Made by a program: the position numbers and the translations under genes | Notes under the pieces: model-generated | The model's input: the letters and a program-made list of their open reading frames with translations, nothing else | Told to the model about the DNA's origin: nothing | The model's database searches: none | Assembly (NCBI GenBank): GCA_025200525.1 | Contig: CM045761.1 | Span: 206,543,870 to 206,607,869 of the forward strand | Direction: 5' to 3' | Length of the DNA: 64,000 nucleotides | Origin: Camellia lanceoleosa | Taxonomy: Eukaryota; Streptophyta; Magnoliopsida; Ericales; Theaceae | In this document: positions 31,481 through 44,869 of the stretch, one piece after another | Layout: every line of letters begins with the position of its first letter | Position numbering within the stretch: position 1 is the first letter of the stretch

Positions 31481-32647
31481 CTTGGTAGTTATAAGAGAAT
31501 GATGAAAGGCTATGTGATTAAAAAGACATAAATGATAAAAAATGAAGTAAAAGAATATATATTTATATTATTGTATAAATTTGATTAAGGTGAAAATTTT
31601 ACAAGAAAATATAATTCTAATTTTAAATAACTTTTATAATAAATATAATTCTAATCCTGTCTATATTTTTTGTATTGTGAACTATGAATCCTGTTTATAT
31701 TTTTTGAAATTAGGATTTTGAATTTTTAATTGTGAATCCTGTCTATATTTTTTGAATTGAAAATTTTATTTTTTGCTTGTTAATCCTGTTTATATGGTTA
31801 AATTTTCTTATTCTTTCGCTTACCTCTTAAGCTACATCATTAGGCCACTATAACTAGTACAAACAGTTTTTTTGGGTTGTTTTAAGAAATATGTTAAAAG
31901 CTAATTTTTTGTTTTTTTTTATAATTTTTTTTGGAAAATCGTGTAAAAAAAGTAGAGAAATGATGTGATCCAAAAAAAAATTAGAAGTCAAAAAATGACT
32001 TTTTAACCTCTTTGCCAAAAGAGGCCTTTGAAGTCGTCCTCAAAAATGCTATTACCAAAACATTTTATATAAATTAAAAAATTTTGTTTAAAAATTATGT
32101 TTGAAAAAATTAAAATTTTTGATTTATAAAATGACTCATTCTCGATAATTTTTACCCACTTGAACTATCCAATTGACTTATTCCCTATGCATCTAGATTA
32201 TACTTATTCAATTAAGCTTTATATTTTTATGATAGTCGGATGTCTGAATCAGTTTACATATTTCTCAACTAATCTTAGAATCCACACCAAACGTCCCTTC
32301 CACGTAGATTGGACAAATCTCAAATAATATCTATAAACATGACCTCAAGAAATTGATAACACATAATGAGAGTTCAACTTGAGATCTGAAGGAGCATACC
32401 TAATTTTTAACACATAATGAGAGCTCATTAATATTAATGAAACTCAAGTTTGACTCGGTTCGGCTTGATAATTTTTTTTAATGTTATTTATATTGTTTAA
32501 ATAAAAATAAATGAGTCGAGATTGACGAACCGAGCGAGCCCTTAACAAGCTCATGAAAAGTTCGGGTCATTTGCAGCCCTATTTGAAAGACTCATGATTG
32601 GGAATTTGAGAGAAGTATTTCAAATATCACCATACTTTACTAGAAAT
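31481..32647. other. AT-rich spacer, no gene recognised
   Basis: No conserved ORF is present. A short direct repeat, AACACATAATGAGAG, occurs near 32,358 and 32,410, and a CGAGC-rich segment near 32,515-32,560 resembles common plant repeat DNA. Confidence 0.4.
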
Positions 32648-33300
32648 TGTTGAAAAAAATGGTTTTTTTGTGACTTTAATTTAATATTAAAGTGTGGTGA
32701 TTTTAATTAAATATTAAAGTGGATCCCAACCATCTATTATATTGGGTTCAAGTGGGCTAAAAACCATTGAGAATTGAATAAGAAATTGCCAAGAAATTGT
32801 CTCATTTAGATTCATGAATGGGATTTTAAAGGGTATTTAAATCATTTTTCTTGGCTAAAGGGTGTGAACCCATTGGGCTTCCAAACTTTTCATCTTTCTG
32901 GAAAGGGGTTATAGATCCCGGTTAATGGGGCTTTAATGACCAGCCATAAAGGCTGGTGGCTCTTCCTCTCCCCCTATACATGTATAAATTGAGACCCTCC
33001 TATCAAGTCTCTAGATAGAAATTTTTGTTTCCATTTTACAAGTCAGTTTGCTAGAAAGTTCCTACTGTGAGAGAGTGCGGCCACTGTTTTTGTTCGCTAA
33101 GCTAGACAGAGAGTGCTTCTGCCGTGGCTGGCTTTGACCATCCTATCCTAGGAGACAAACGCCGGGATTCCTCAAGCACTCGACCCCTGAGGCGGCGAAA
33201 TTTGTTTTAAGGAAACTGCTTCCGTGCAGGCTTCGGTTTGGTTTCTTTACCATTTTATTGTTTTGTGTATTTCTGTTGAAATTTAGTAGTATTATCAGCA
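32648..33300 (+). repeat. Probable 5' LTR of a decayed copia element
   Basis: It starts TGTTGA and contains a TATA box TATAAAT at 32,983-32,989 followed by a GC-richer leader-like stretch. It lies upstream of plus-strand copia coding remains. The 3' LTR is absent and no tRNA primer site is clear, so the right edge is approximate. Confidence 0.4.
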
Positions 33301-33876
33301 TATGTTCTTGGTGTATAATTTTGATTTCTTCATAAATCTATTTATTTAATTTCACAATTTAGACAACAAGCTTAAAACAGATTTTTATATATTTTTTATG
33401 AAATTGATCGAATAGATTTACATAGATAATTAGGTTAGCTTTGTATAATGTTACTAGGAACTGTTGCGGAATTGCTCACTATTTCAATTATTGTAAATTA
33501 TGCAATGTTATTCTCTAATTGCTTAGTTTAATTAGAATGCTCTATCATAATTTGCATACTTAATTGTATTAGTATGATCTTATTTTATACGTATGGTTCA
33601 TCATTCCCCTACCATGATTTGCATGAATTTTAAGGTTATAAAAAATAATTTATGGATGTTGCAATTTTGACATGCTAATTCTATTCTAGTTTTTAATTTG
33701 TTACATGCTTATTATTTTCTAGACTAGATTACATAATTTAATGTTTTTAGATTTATTTGCATATGTTAATTGCTAAATGGTTATTGGCTTGTAACTCTTG
33801 CCTATTAATTTTAGTTTAATGTATTTGGAGTTATAGAGTTTTTATGAATTGTGTACATGATTAATTTGAATTTAAT

Positions 33877-33990
33877 TGGGTGCATTAATCTAATTTATCT
33901 AATTGGGTACATTAATGTGAATTATTTAATTGGGTGCATTAATCTAAATTATCTCATTGGGTGCATTAATCAATTATTTAATTGGGTGCA
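33877..33990. repeat. Tandem repeat ATTGGGTGCATTAAT, ~30-bp unit
   Basis: Four to five copies of TAATTGGGTGCATTAATC with AT-rich linkers occur, and one copy reads TACATT. Confidence 0.8.
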
Positions 33991-35469
33991 TTAACTTTGA
34001 ATTTAACTTATTTATTTGGAGTTATTAGTTTAAAGGTTTATTATGAATTAATTTCATTCATAACTCATGAGTATTGAACTTTATTTTAAAGTTTTAATTT
34101 AATTGGCATTTTAATTCATTGGTTAATTTTATAAATAGTTGGCTAGATGGTTTCAATTATTTATTATATTTATTTTTTGCTTAGATTATTTGTTTATATT
34201 TTGTTGGATTTTTTTTTTCTGCTAACTTTCTTTACAGGAATACTTATGCGGAAGGGAATGGAAAAACAAATACAAAACCAAATAAATAGTATTTGGGATG
34301 TAAAAAAAAAAAAAAAAAATTGTTTGGACTACTAAGCTTTGTGTTGAATAGGAATACCTAAGCGTGGAAAGACTTTTGAACTAAATAGAATCCTTATGGA
34401 TTAGCTATTTTATTTAAATGTTTGAAACATGTTTTGCTTGAGATTTAGTTGGTTTGTTTACCAATTTGTAGTAGCAAGTTTTATTTGTTTGTTTTGTTAG
34501 AAGCATTTTATATGCGTGTAATTGTTATAGCAATTTTTTAAATTGTTTGTAAGTTTGGAACTTAGTTTGGTTTTCCGTGATAGAAACCAAAGTTTTTAGC
34601 TTTGGCTAAAGAGTAGTTCTTATTTGTTTAGAAATGACAACTAAAACGAATTTGGTTTCAAACCTTTGGAGTTTGAGGAAGTCTTTGGGTTTAATCATTT
34701 TATTCCCAACGTGTTGGAAAACCATGTTTGGAGAAAGTCTTTGGTTAGAATTTGATTATGTCCAAAGTGTTTTGGTTTTTGAGAAAGGAAACCAAATTTT
34801 AGCATTAGCTAAAATATTTCTGATTTTATTCAGAAATAATGGGCTTAGTTCCGGGAGTACCGGTTAACTTTTATGAGTTGTGTAATTCTGGTAACAAATT
34901 TTATTTGCTTGGAAATCGGTTTGTTATAACCTGGTTTATCCTCTGGAAATCTTAATTTTAAAATTGTTTCCTATGGACTAGGAGTCAACATGCTCTTGGA
35001 TGTTTTGTCAAAAGGTTAACTGGGTTTTAAATGGGACCGATGTGACCCCTCTAGTCTTCCTAGAAACATTCCTGACCATGTTCGATTCTAGGTTAAATGA
35101 TGAGAATAGTTTTGAATTAAATTTCCATCTGAGGGATTTTCTAAGGGTTAAGTTTAATTTCTGGAATCACAGAAGTGAAATTCTGTTGTGATGCTTCAGA
35201 AATGGCTTCAAAATGTGACAAACAGAAATGTTGTTTCACCTGACAACCTTTGCCTCACGAGATTCTTAAAGGAAGATCTTGAGAGATCAAGTATGATTAA
35301 AGGAAATCATAAGATTGCATTAAAATATCTCTGAATTGATCAGAGGCAATTAGTATGGTATCCTTGTGTTATTTATAGCATTTATGATTGCTATGTGACT
35401 TTGCTTGAAAGCAAAGATGAGACAACCTGTTATAGTGGGTGAATATTTTTTGAATTTTTAAATTCCAAA

Positions 35470-35905
35470 TATATTCTTAAATTGGTGGCTCCTAGTGAGT
35501 ACAAGATCACTGATCACAGAGATAGAAAACTGGTGGTTCCTAGGAGATGTTAGACCACTGGCTACACAGTTATGAGATTGTGGTTCCTAGTAGTGAACAG
35601 ATTACTGATCACATGTTAAGACATCATGGTTCCTAATAGTGGAGAGACTACTGGTCATATGACAAGACATGATGATTCTTAGTAATGAGAGTCTATTGAT
35701 CCTATGTCAGGACGGTGTGATTCCTAGTAGTAAAGTGAATACTTATCACAGGTTAAGACATTGTGATTCCTAGTAGTAGAAAGTCTACTAACCACATGCT
35801 GAAAAATTAGTGATTCCTACTGATAAAACTACTGGCCATGTTATGAAGTTCCGAATAGTAGACTATTGAACACTGGATTTGTGTTTCCTAATAGTAAGAC
35901 TATTG
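35470..35905. repeat. Minisatellite, ~55-bp unit with TAGTAG/CTACTA dyad
   Basis: About eight diverged units contain TTCCTAGTAGT and, 10-20 bp later, ACTACTGATCACA or close variants. Each unit can fold because TAGTAG and CTACTA are complementary. Confidence 0.75.
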
Positions 35906-36099
35906 GCTTCAGAATGATAGGTTGGACCAAATATATTTGGGTGCCTAATTCGATTGATGACATTCTGGGAATGTATTTACTGTGATATGATTTTGAGAGT
36001 TTCATAATCATTGTGACACAAGGAATTGTTTAAAACACTGTATGAATTTTTGGAAAAGGCCAAAAGGCTTTGTATAAATTCTACAAAGAAGACTTAATT

Positions 36100-36490
36100 A
36101 TTCGACTCTGAATTAAGGAGGATAATAGAAAGAAAGGAGGGAGCACCTCTTTAGTAAAAGCCAATGTCATTGAGCATGGCAAATCTTCTGGGGTGAGAAA
36201 GAAGCCTCCCGTGAACAAGGGCTCTATGTTGGGGCCAAGGGGTGGTGTTGCAAAGAAGCTGGCATACAAGCCGCGGGAACCTAGTTATCAGTTCTTTGGG
36301 AAGTGCTGCAACTGTGGTAGCGAGGGGTTTTAGTTTTACTAGGGCTACACTCCACATCTGCTCCGAGAAGGAGCTGTTTACAACTTTCGAACCAGTTACA
36401 AATGGTAAGAAGTTGTTTATGAGAAACTCTACTACCTCATTTGTTGAGTGGATCAGATACGAGTGTGTCATTGACACCTGTAGACTTAAG
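36100..36490 (+). pseudogene. Copia gag/protease remnant
   Basis: A basic linker ending KREPSYQFF-like sequence leads to CCNCGSEGF, the first half of a zinc knuckle. A protease-like segment LHICSEKELFTTFEPV and KKLFM follow. The second half of the knuckle and the catalytic Asp are missing. Confidence 0.6.
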
Positions 36491-37200
36491 TCTACATTTT
36501 ACCAAGAATAATAAGAAAGTGTCTCTCAGTTAGAATATTCTCGGGTAATTGGAAGTTTAATGTATCTGATGAGTTGTATTAGGCCGAATATAGCTTACTC
36601 GGTTAGCAGGCTTAGTAGATACACAAGTAATCCCGATGCTTCTCATTGGAAGGGCATTGTGCGGGTGTTAAGGTATTTACGTTACACTCGGGATTATGGG
36701 CTGCATTATACTCGATATCCAGCGGTGCTTGAAGGCTATAGTGACGCGAATTGGATATCAGATATAAAGGACTCAAAGTCCACTAGTGGATATGTGTGCA
36801 CTCTTGATGGGCAGCCGTGTCTTGAAAATCTTCCAAGTAAACGTGTATATCTAGATCAACGATGGAATCAGAGTTTATTGCTTTGGATAAAACAACGAAA
36901 GAAGTTGAATGGCTTTGCCATTTCATTGAAGATATTCCACGTTGGTCTAAACCTGTGCTAACTATTTGTATTCATTGTGATAGTCAATCTGCAATTGTTA
37001 GGGCACATAGTAATATGTATAATGGAAAGTCTAGACATATCCGTCATAGACATAATTCCATATGACAACTACTCTCGAATGGAGTTGTCTCTATAGACTT
37101 TATAAAGTCTAAGGACAACATTGCAGATCCGCTAACCAAAGGGTTAAATCGAGTGTTAATCGAAACGTCGTCAAAAGGAATGGGGTTAAGGCTAGTTTAT
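36491..37200 (+). pseudogene. Copia RNase H remnant
   Basis: [20 protein letters not shown] and [16 protein letters not shown] lead into a RNase H with [17 protein letters not shown] and HCDSQSAI blocks. It ends at DPLTKGL near 37,125-37,145. A frame change lies near 36,820-36,860 and a stop near 37,062. Integrase and RT are absent: gag/protease jumps straight to RNase H, showing a large internal deletion. Confidence 0.88.
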
Positions 37201-37504
37201 TTAAATAATATTATCTTTTTAATTTTTTTATATATTTTTTAAAAAAATTAAATTTTTTTTGTCAACTTCTCAAAATAGGTTTAAATATCAAGAAAAAAAC
37301 TTTAACAAGGATAACATTGTTAAAATTGAAAATTAGGGAAAAACAAAAGAAAAAATTAGTTTAAGGTCCCTCCCCCATTTTTAGTAATGAGAGAAGCTTA
37401 CAATATTATTTTATAATGTATAAGGTCCCTCACTCACCCCTATGTATCTCACCCACCTAAAATGAGCCCCACTAAACCCTAATACCTATTTTCTCAGCCT
37501 CTCT

Positions 37505-37509
37505 CCTCT

Positions 37510-37541
<32 letters not shown>

Positions 37542-37545
37542 ACAC
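37505..37545. repeat. (CT)n microsatellite
   Basis: An almost pure CT run lies about 90 bp upstream of the GMD pseudogene, with GAGAGA following. Confidence 0.85.
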
Positions 37546-37592
37546 AGAGAGAGCCTTTGTCTTCCTTACTATACGATCTTGTCATAAAGTAA

Positions 37593-38180
<588 letters not shown>

Positions 38181-39480
38181 TTCAACCATTTTGTCTTTTT
38201 TTTTTTTATTCTCTAAATTATGGCTCTATTCTGTTTTTAGTGTTTTGAATTTTTGTTTTTATAATTATGTCCCAGGGATAATATAGTGTGATTACAATGT
38301 GGGTATTGTTGTTAAATTTAAACTTTTAATGTTGTTTGATTGTCTTCAACCCTCATTCATTTGATACGAATGAAGATGGGAGTCTTGCCTAGCTCTAGAT
38401 CTGGCAGGTAAAAAAAAAATCGAAATTGATTAAGAATTCAATAATTATCTTATGTATGTGAACAAAGCCAAAAAAATTTCAATTTTCTATGAACAAAGTC
38501 AGAGGAATTTCTATTTTCTCTAGTTTGAATTCAAAAAAAATTTTATTTTCTCTGATGGTATAAATTTTCTTTGGCTATGATCACCAATTTGTGTATTGCA
38601 TATCGTGATTGGAAAGGTAGAGAAATTTTCTGATTTGAACCCAGAAAATTTTTCTAAATCAAATTTTCTCTAGTCTGGTTAAAACAATTTCTCTGATTTA
38701 AAATCATTGTGCTAAAATTTCTCTGATTTGGTTAAAATAATTTTGTCTGGTTTAAAATTGTGAACAAACACAGAGAAATTTGTGAACAAAACCATAGAAA
38801 TTCTCTATGAACAGAACTAGAGAAATTTCAATTATCTGTGAACAAAGCTAGAGAAATTTGTTCTGTTTGGAAGAGTTTTCAAAATGTATTTCTACCTCTT
38901 AATTTGCACGTGATTTTTGGTTATTGTTTTCAAAAATTAATTCCACATCTACTTTTGAAAACTCGGTCGAAGTCGGAAAAATTTGGGCTAACCGGTCGTC
39001 CTCTGGATGTCCAGCCAGTACAATTTTTTATTTATTTATTTTATTTTTATTTTTATTTTTTTACAATTAGCACATGTTATTTTTTATATTTTAAATAAAT
39101 AAAAAATTCAATTTTTTTTTTTATGAGTTTTAAATAGAATTTTGAGTTGTGTGTTTGATTATGAATTGTAAATTTTTGTATTAAATATCACATGTCACAT
39201 CAAAAATTTCTTATTCAATCCAAAACACTTTTCAAAACTCATTCACTAAACAAATTTTTCACACTCAAATCATAATTCCAAAGCTCACAAACTCAAAATA
39301 CAGCTCATATTCTCAAATCATATTTAGAAAACTCTACCAAACGCTACATTCAATTTTTTCTGAATTTCTCTGGTTTGAACTTAGAGAAATTTCAATTTTC
39401 TTTGGTTTGAACCTAAAGAAATTCTTTAAGAAGTCCAGAATTTCTCTAAAAAAATCTTAATACAAGGACCCTAAAAAATA
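38181..39480. repeat. Degenerate repeats of AGAGAAATTTCAATTTTCTCTGG type
   Basis: From 38,460 to 38,850 and again at 39,360-39,440 short phrases such as GAACAAAGC, AGAGAAATTT and TTTTCTCTGGTTTGAAC recur in direct and inverted order. The middle (39,000-39,350) is AT-rich. The block may be a decayed inverted-repeat element; exact ends are not visible. Confidence 0.4.
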
Positions 39481-42400
39481 TCCCAAAACAAAATGTTACA
39501 AAACTCTTAAAATGTTTCTTTTAATTTAATTTACGATGATATCATTATTGATGGGAAAAAAAAAAATCAACAATTAAAGAATGAAGCTAGTTTTTGTATA
39601 TGAATGAGAGCAAAATGTTCCAATTTAACTTTTTAAACCAAATGAAAACTTATCTATTTCCTACGTGTTAGAGTGCTAGACTGTCCTCATACAGCTAGAA
39701 TAAAAAATGACAAACTTAACAAAAACAAATAAACATTACCTTTGATGATAAAAAAATAAAAATAAAAATAAAAAAGTTATTTGGAACAAAGCTACGGAAG
39801 ATAAGTTAAAGAAAATATTTGTTTGAGATAAAGAAAATGTAAAGTTGCTGGACCCTAAACCCTATTTTGAAATTAAGAAAATTAATAAAAATTAGAAATA
39901 ATATAATACATTATGGATAATAATTTATAATTAATAAGAGTTAAAAGATATAAAGTAATAAATAAATAAATAAAAATGAATGTTAAGTGTAATATTTTAA
40001 TGATTTAATCTTATTATATTAAAAAAATTAATTAAATATATAAATATATTTAATAAATAAAATTGGGGTGGGGAGGGATAGAATGAGATAGGGGGAGCAA
40101 AAGACGGGTGCAAGGCGCAACGAAAAAATTACCATCCTATATCTAACTCCTCCCTTTGTAGGATCACATAGGTGAGTTATCTTCATTCTTATTCAAATTT
40201 ATTTTATAATTGTTACACACATAACCTTGCACAGCAACTTGGGCTTTATGGCTTCCCTCTATGCTGGAAAGTAATGCTACACGGCGGCCTCCCATTAACC
40301 GTGGCGTTTTGGGTACAAACAATGACATATCAACTTTTGATGTCACAAATTTAACCATTATAATCTTCAACATGCTACCGAAAACTCAAACACTAAAAAT
40401 GTCAAATAGTCATCACCATATTTTTGCTTTATACTCTTTTATTTTCTTTTTGTTTTTAGATAAATTGCACTTTTTAAGCTCAATATTTCACTCTTAGTTA
40501 TCTTTGAACCATCACCTTTTAAATGCAACAATTGAGTCATCGGATCAATCCATTGAACCATCACCTTTTAACTGCAACAATTGACTCATCTGACCATTCC
40601 ATAATTCAATACAATCCTCCCGTCCCTCGTTCAAAATTAGAATGAGCAAATACACTTCTCATTCAAATTTATATTAGTAATTAAATTACAACACAAGTTA
40701 ATGTCTTTTCATATACTCAAATTTGAAATCTCACCATAATACCTAAGTACCCTACTCATGACCACTTCGACTACAACCTGGATCTAATCAAGTTTACTTT
40801 AATCACTCACTTTATAATTTTTTTTCTAGTACCCCTTAAATATGCTCACATCATCCGTACGTGAACACTTTTTGTTCAAAATTTAAATAGAAATGACAAG
40901 AGAACCGCAATAAAATATTAGGATTCAATTGTTACAAAGTCCTACAATGAAAAGTGAAATTTGCTAGATCTTTCTTATTTTTTTTTTTAATTTACTAAAC
41001 TACAAATTTTATGGTACCACTAAACTACACAAAACAAAGCACCAATATTTGCCTCTGCACCAATATTTGCCTCTTTGTGCATGCTTTATTAACAAATACT
41101 ACCGTTTTATCAAAGACATTTTCGTCCCTAAAACTGAACATTTTATTGCAAAAACTTTTATAGGAACATTATATATTAGATTAGATATCTACCTAAAACA
41201 TTTTACATGAAAAATTATTGCATAACACATTGTGTCAGAACAAAAAAAAAACAAACTTGGGCCTCTCCGGAACCAAAGATCCCAATAGGTATCCCAAATC
41301 ATCTTGAAGGTTGTTGGTCGTAGATTATGACATGTGCTAGCTTGTGTATATGATACTTTCATCTGTCTAACAAGGGAGCTTTCATTCCACAAGGTTTGTT
41401 TGAACATCAGCTATCGAATAAAAATCAATTCGTCACATGATATTCAAACACAATCAATTTTGATAAGTACCAGAAATCCCAAACCAAAAAAAGAAAAGTG
41501 TGAAAGAGAAAAAATACAGTTCTAAGTTGGCACAGATGGTCTCTTTTGTGAAGTACTTCTGAGTTCAAACAGCCCTGATCAACATCATCAATGTGTCATT
41601 AACAGTAAGAGACCATTGTCAGAGTGCTTTTCAACCTCCATGGCTCAAACTATAAATTATCATGCCAATAACTGCAATAATAACCATCATCCTCATTTAT
41701 GTACTTAAATGTCAACTCTGAATCAAACAGAAGCCACCACCCCAAGGTGAGGACGCATACTGTTTTCATGTGAGACCTAAAACCTTGAAAGAAACTGCTG
41801 AGAAGCATACAATGCACAGAGGGATGTTGGTGAAGTTAAGAAATAGTGAAGCTAATATATTTTTTCTTTTCTTTTCTTTTCTGTTGTCACCCCACATGGC
41901 AAAAGGCTATTGGTTAGGATCAATAGCAACATGCTTATAGAAGATCACAATGCATCTTCATCATCATGTATGGTGATGCATCAACTCATTTCCTAACCAT
42001 GAATAATTTTGAAGGTGAGAAAACTTTGAGGGTAGTAGTATTAATATCCAAGTGAGAATATTCAATTATGGATCATTCCAGACACGACTATAATTGATGC
42101 TAGCCAGAAAGATTGGCCAGAATTATAAAATCGTTCCTGTTGATGATCAAATATAAAAAAAAAGTACACAAAACAATTATAATTCAACAATACATGGCTA
42201 GCAATCCAACAATAATCACAAAAAATAGCTCATTAACAAGAAGAAATAAACAACTCAATGCAACAAAGAATCCCACGATGAGAAAGAATTCCCCAACCTC
42301 CAGGTAGTAAACACAAACTAATATTTTCCAACTATGTTGGGGTATGATATCATTCCTGCACTGTGTTTTCTGGGGAATAAAAAAATACAAGCAAAAAGCA

Positions 42401-42674
42401 CAATCAAACAGAACAAATTCTACAAACTTGTAACAAGTTTACTCTTCCACATGAATTCATGAAGGAGAGGAGGATCTACTTTGTAATGATAGAAAAATTA
42501 AGACAATCGGCTATACATACTATCCCTTTTGTCTAATTTTGACACGTACTTACATCTAAGGCAGTAAGTTTCAAACGGCGTCTAAGCTTAATTTATTTAT
42601 CTTTCAAATTGATCTCAAACAAGTTTCAATAGAGCAGAACACAAGCAGCTTTATTTATTTATTTATTTTTATAT
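39481..42674. other. Intergenic, no gene recognised
   Basis: AT-rich DNA has no conserved ORF on either strand. Apart from the 49-bp duplication at 40,506 I see no mobile-element ends. Confidence 0.45.
40506..40604. repeat. 49-bp tandem duplication
   Basis: GAACCATCACCTTTTAA at 40,506 recurs at 40,555, followed in both by TGCAACAATTGA(G/C)TCATC. Two copies, a few differences. Confidence 0.85.
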
Positions 42675-42687
42675 ATTTCTAGTGAGT

Positions 42688-42737
42688 GTGAGCCGACCCC
42701 ATTTGATGGAACTTAAGGCTTGGTTTGGTTTGGTTTG
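42688..42737 (+). mobile_element. 5'-truncated Au-like SINE fragment with 13-bp TSD
   Basis: AGCCGACCCCATTTGATGG followed by CTTAAGGCTTGGTTTGG resembles the 3' end of plant Au SINEs. The 13-mer ATTTCTAGTGAGT flanks it at 42,675-42,687 and 42,738-42,750. Only about 50 bp of the SINE were copied. Confidence 0.7.
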
Positions 42738-42750
42738 ATTTCTAGTGAGT

Positions 42751-43866
42751 ATGAAGTATGAACTTATGAGTTGAGTTCAAGCAAGCTTGAAAAAATAATT
42801 TACTTCAAAATGTATTAAAACAACAGTTGAGGTCGAGTAACATGATTCGTTTTACAACCCCATTTTCATGGTGGAGCCTCTTTTCATAACTGAAATGAAA
42901 AGCCTGGGAAAGAAGTGAATATGTTTATTTTCAAATTATCATGTAGAATAAATTTTAGGCACATAAAATCATCTCTAGCAATCCACTCTTCAAAACTAAT
43001 AAACATATGGCTTTGAGCATAAAATGTCATGTAAGCAACATCTTTTATATTGAAATTATTGGCCATATCGGACGAGAATAAATATCACCAAAAATTCAAT
43101 ATATCGGCCTTTTTTGTGGTGTGGCTGTAATTTAAATATATTGTATCCATCCAAAATTCATTATTTTTCAGTTGAATACAAACAGTCCTCTCTCATAAAA
43201 TGTGAGCCTCGCCCATCACCTGTGTACTGAATCAGTGAGTTGGCTATATGGATAGAGAGTTGTACATAAAAAGGACAAGAACTTAGCAATATCCTTTCAC
43301 AATTGATTATTTTATAGTTATGATGATAACATTATACTAAACTAAACTAACCCCTGTTGATGATCAGATTGAGCCAGCCAACACGCATTCTTGAGATCAT
43401 CACGTAAATTCTTAAAATAATTCAGACCAATTGGTTGAAACTCCCAATATGTACTAATCATCATAGATACCCAATCTCTTTTTCAAGGTTGCCCCACATC
43501 GTCTAAAGTTACAATACAAGCAAAAACCAACACAACACATGAAACACAGGCACCAAGAGGGGTGCAAAGCCAATTGCATCCACAAGTTTGAAGTAGGATT
43601 TGATCTTTTTCTTTCATAACACCAGTAATTCACCAAAGACCGAGAAGAAGTAACTTTTAATCAGGTTCATATATGGATGGACAAAGTTCATAATCTTTCC
43701 AAAAGCAAAGACCTTTTTACTCTTACTACTAGTGGGAGTACAATAACAAAATATTAAAGGCTGACAAAATTCTTATCCAAATCATGATGGTATCCAATTC
43801 TTTAGTTAAATGCACCAAATAATATCATCTCGTTTGTGGTGACTAAAGCAAAGCACTAGACACCAA
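42751..43866. other. Intergenic, no gene recognised
   Basis: I see no conserved ORF or repeat structure here. Confidence 0.4.
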
Positions 43867-44157
43867 GGCCTTGTTTGGTTTGTGTTTCCCAAAAATTTTT
43901 GGGAAAAATTTTCTACAAATAAGTTTTCAAAAGTAATTAAACCAAACAAATTTTTTCAAAATTTTTTTCCAAAACTTGATTGGTTTACAAGTTTTCCAAA
44001 CAAATCTCTATCTTATACACATCAAATCAATCACTTTTTTCAAAACTCTCTCTCAAAATAATTTTCCAAAACATCTTTTGAAAAAAATCAAACCAAACAA
44101 CTTTTCGTACTTTTTATCTCTAAAACTCATCTCCCAAACTCAAACCAAACATACCCC
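43867..44157. mobile_element. MITE with TTTGGTTTG ends
   Basis: The left end GGCCTTGTTTGGTTTG and the right end CAAACCAAACATACCCC are near-complementary. The interior repeats AAAACTT/AAGTTTT and CAAACAA phrases. The pattern is common in small hAT-type MITEs. No convincing 8-bp duplication, so the class is tentative. Confidence 0.55.
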
Positions 44158-44399
44158 AAGTGTTTTCAGAGACTTTGTTCCTGTCTCAAAATTTATGAAA
44201 TATTGTTTAGGTTGGCTACATCAAGCCAAGAATGAAGCATATCTCAAACAATCAAAAGACGATGTTGAATGAGAATCGCATGACAATGCAAACCAAGTCT
44301 TTTTCAGTTCCAGCCTCCCCCTCAAATACATAGGGTAGGTAGATCAGCGTGAGAAACGATCCCCTGTTGCCAAAAAACTTTCCCTGGCCTTCGATTCCC

Positions 44400-44869
44400 C
44401 TCACTCATAAAGGGTCATACAGTCATGAGAACTACCTAACTAAAGAAAAATAGCGATCTTTCTAAGAATAAAATTACTCTACATTCAACAAAGAGTATTG
44501 GATGCAATTTTTCCAATAACCATAAATGCCACCAAAGCAAAGGAAGCTTTGGAGATTTTACAGAAAGAATTTGAAGGGGGTACCAAGGTGACTGCCATCA
44601 AGCTTCAATCACTGAGAAAAGAACTGGAGAATCTATGAATGAAGGAATCAGAAGATATGAAATTTTTTTTACAAGAATTACGAAAATTGTTAACCAAATG
44701 AAATCATCTAGTGCAGAAAATTCTAGTCAAAAGATCATTGAGAAATTTCTTATTAGTTAATAGTTTTGCCCAAGAATTAGATGTATGAAAATGTTGTCAC
44801 TGCAATTAAGAAATTAAAAGATATCACAACATCAACGGTTCAAGAATTGATGAGTTCATTGCTTGCACA
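44400..44869 (+). pseudogene. Copia gag (UBN2-type) remnant
   Basis: The segment reads LDAIFPITINATKAKEALEI, LQKEFEGG and KVTAIKLQSLRKELENL, then FFTRITKIVNQMKSS and IIEKFLIS after frame changes, ending at TVQELMSSLLAHN. These blocks match the UBN2/DUF4219 gag of plant copia elements. Stops and at least two frameshifts occur. hAT-like copy B begins at its 3' end. Confidence 0.85.

Larger units (their letters stand above)
33301..36080. other. Non-coding part of the decayed copia locus
   Basis: No conserved protein is visible between the presumed LTR and the gag remains. The stretch holds the 31-bp repeat at 33,877-33,990 and the minisatellite at 35,470-35,905. The 34,560-34,960 part repeats phrases such as TTTGGTTTC and AAACCAAA. 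Confidence 0.4.

Noticed and set aside
34147..35191. Short plus-strand frames as copia coding sequence
   Set aside because: No gag, integrase or RT blocks could be recognised in them; they fall in non-coding sequence between the presumed LTR and the gag relic.
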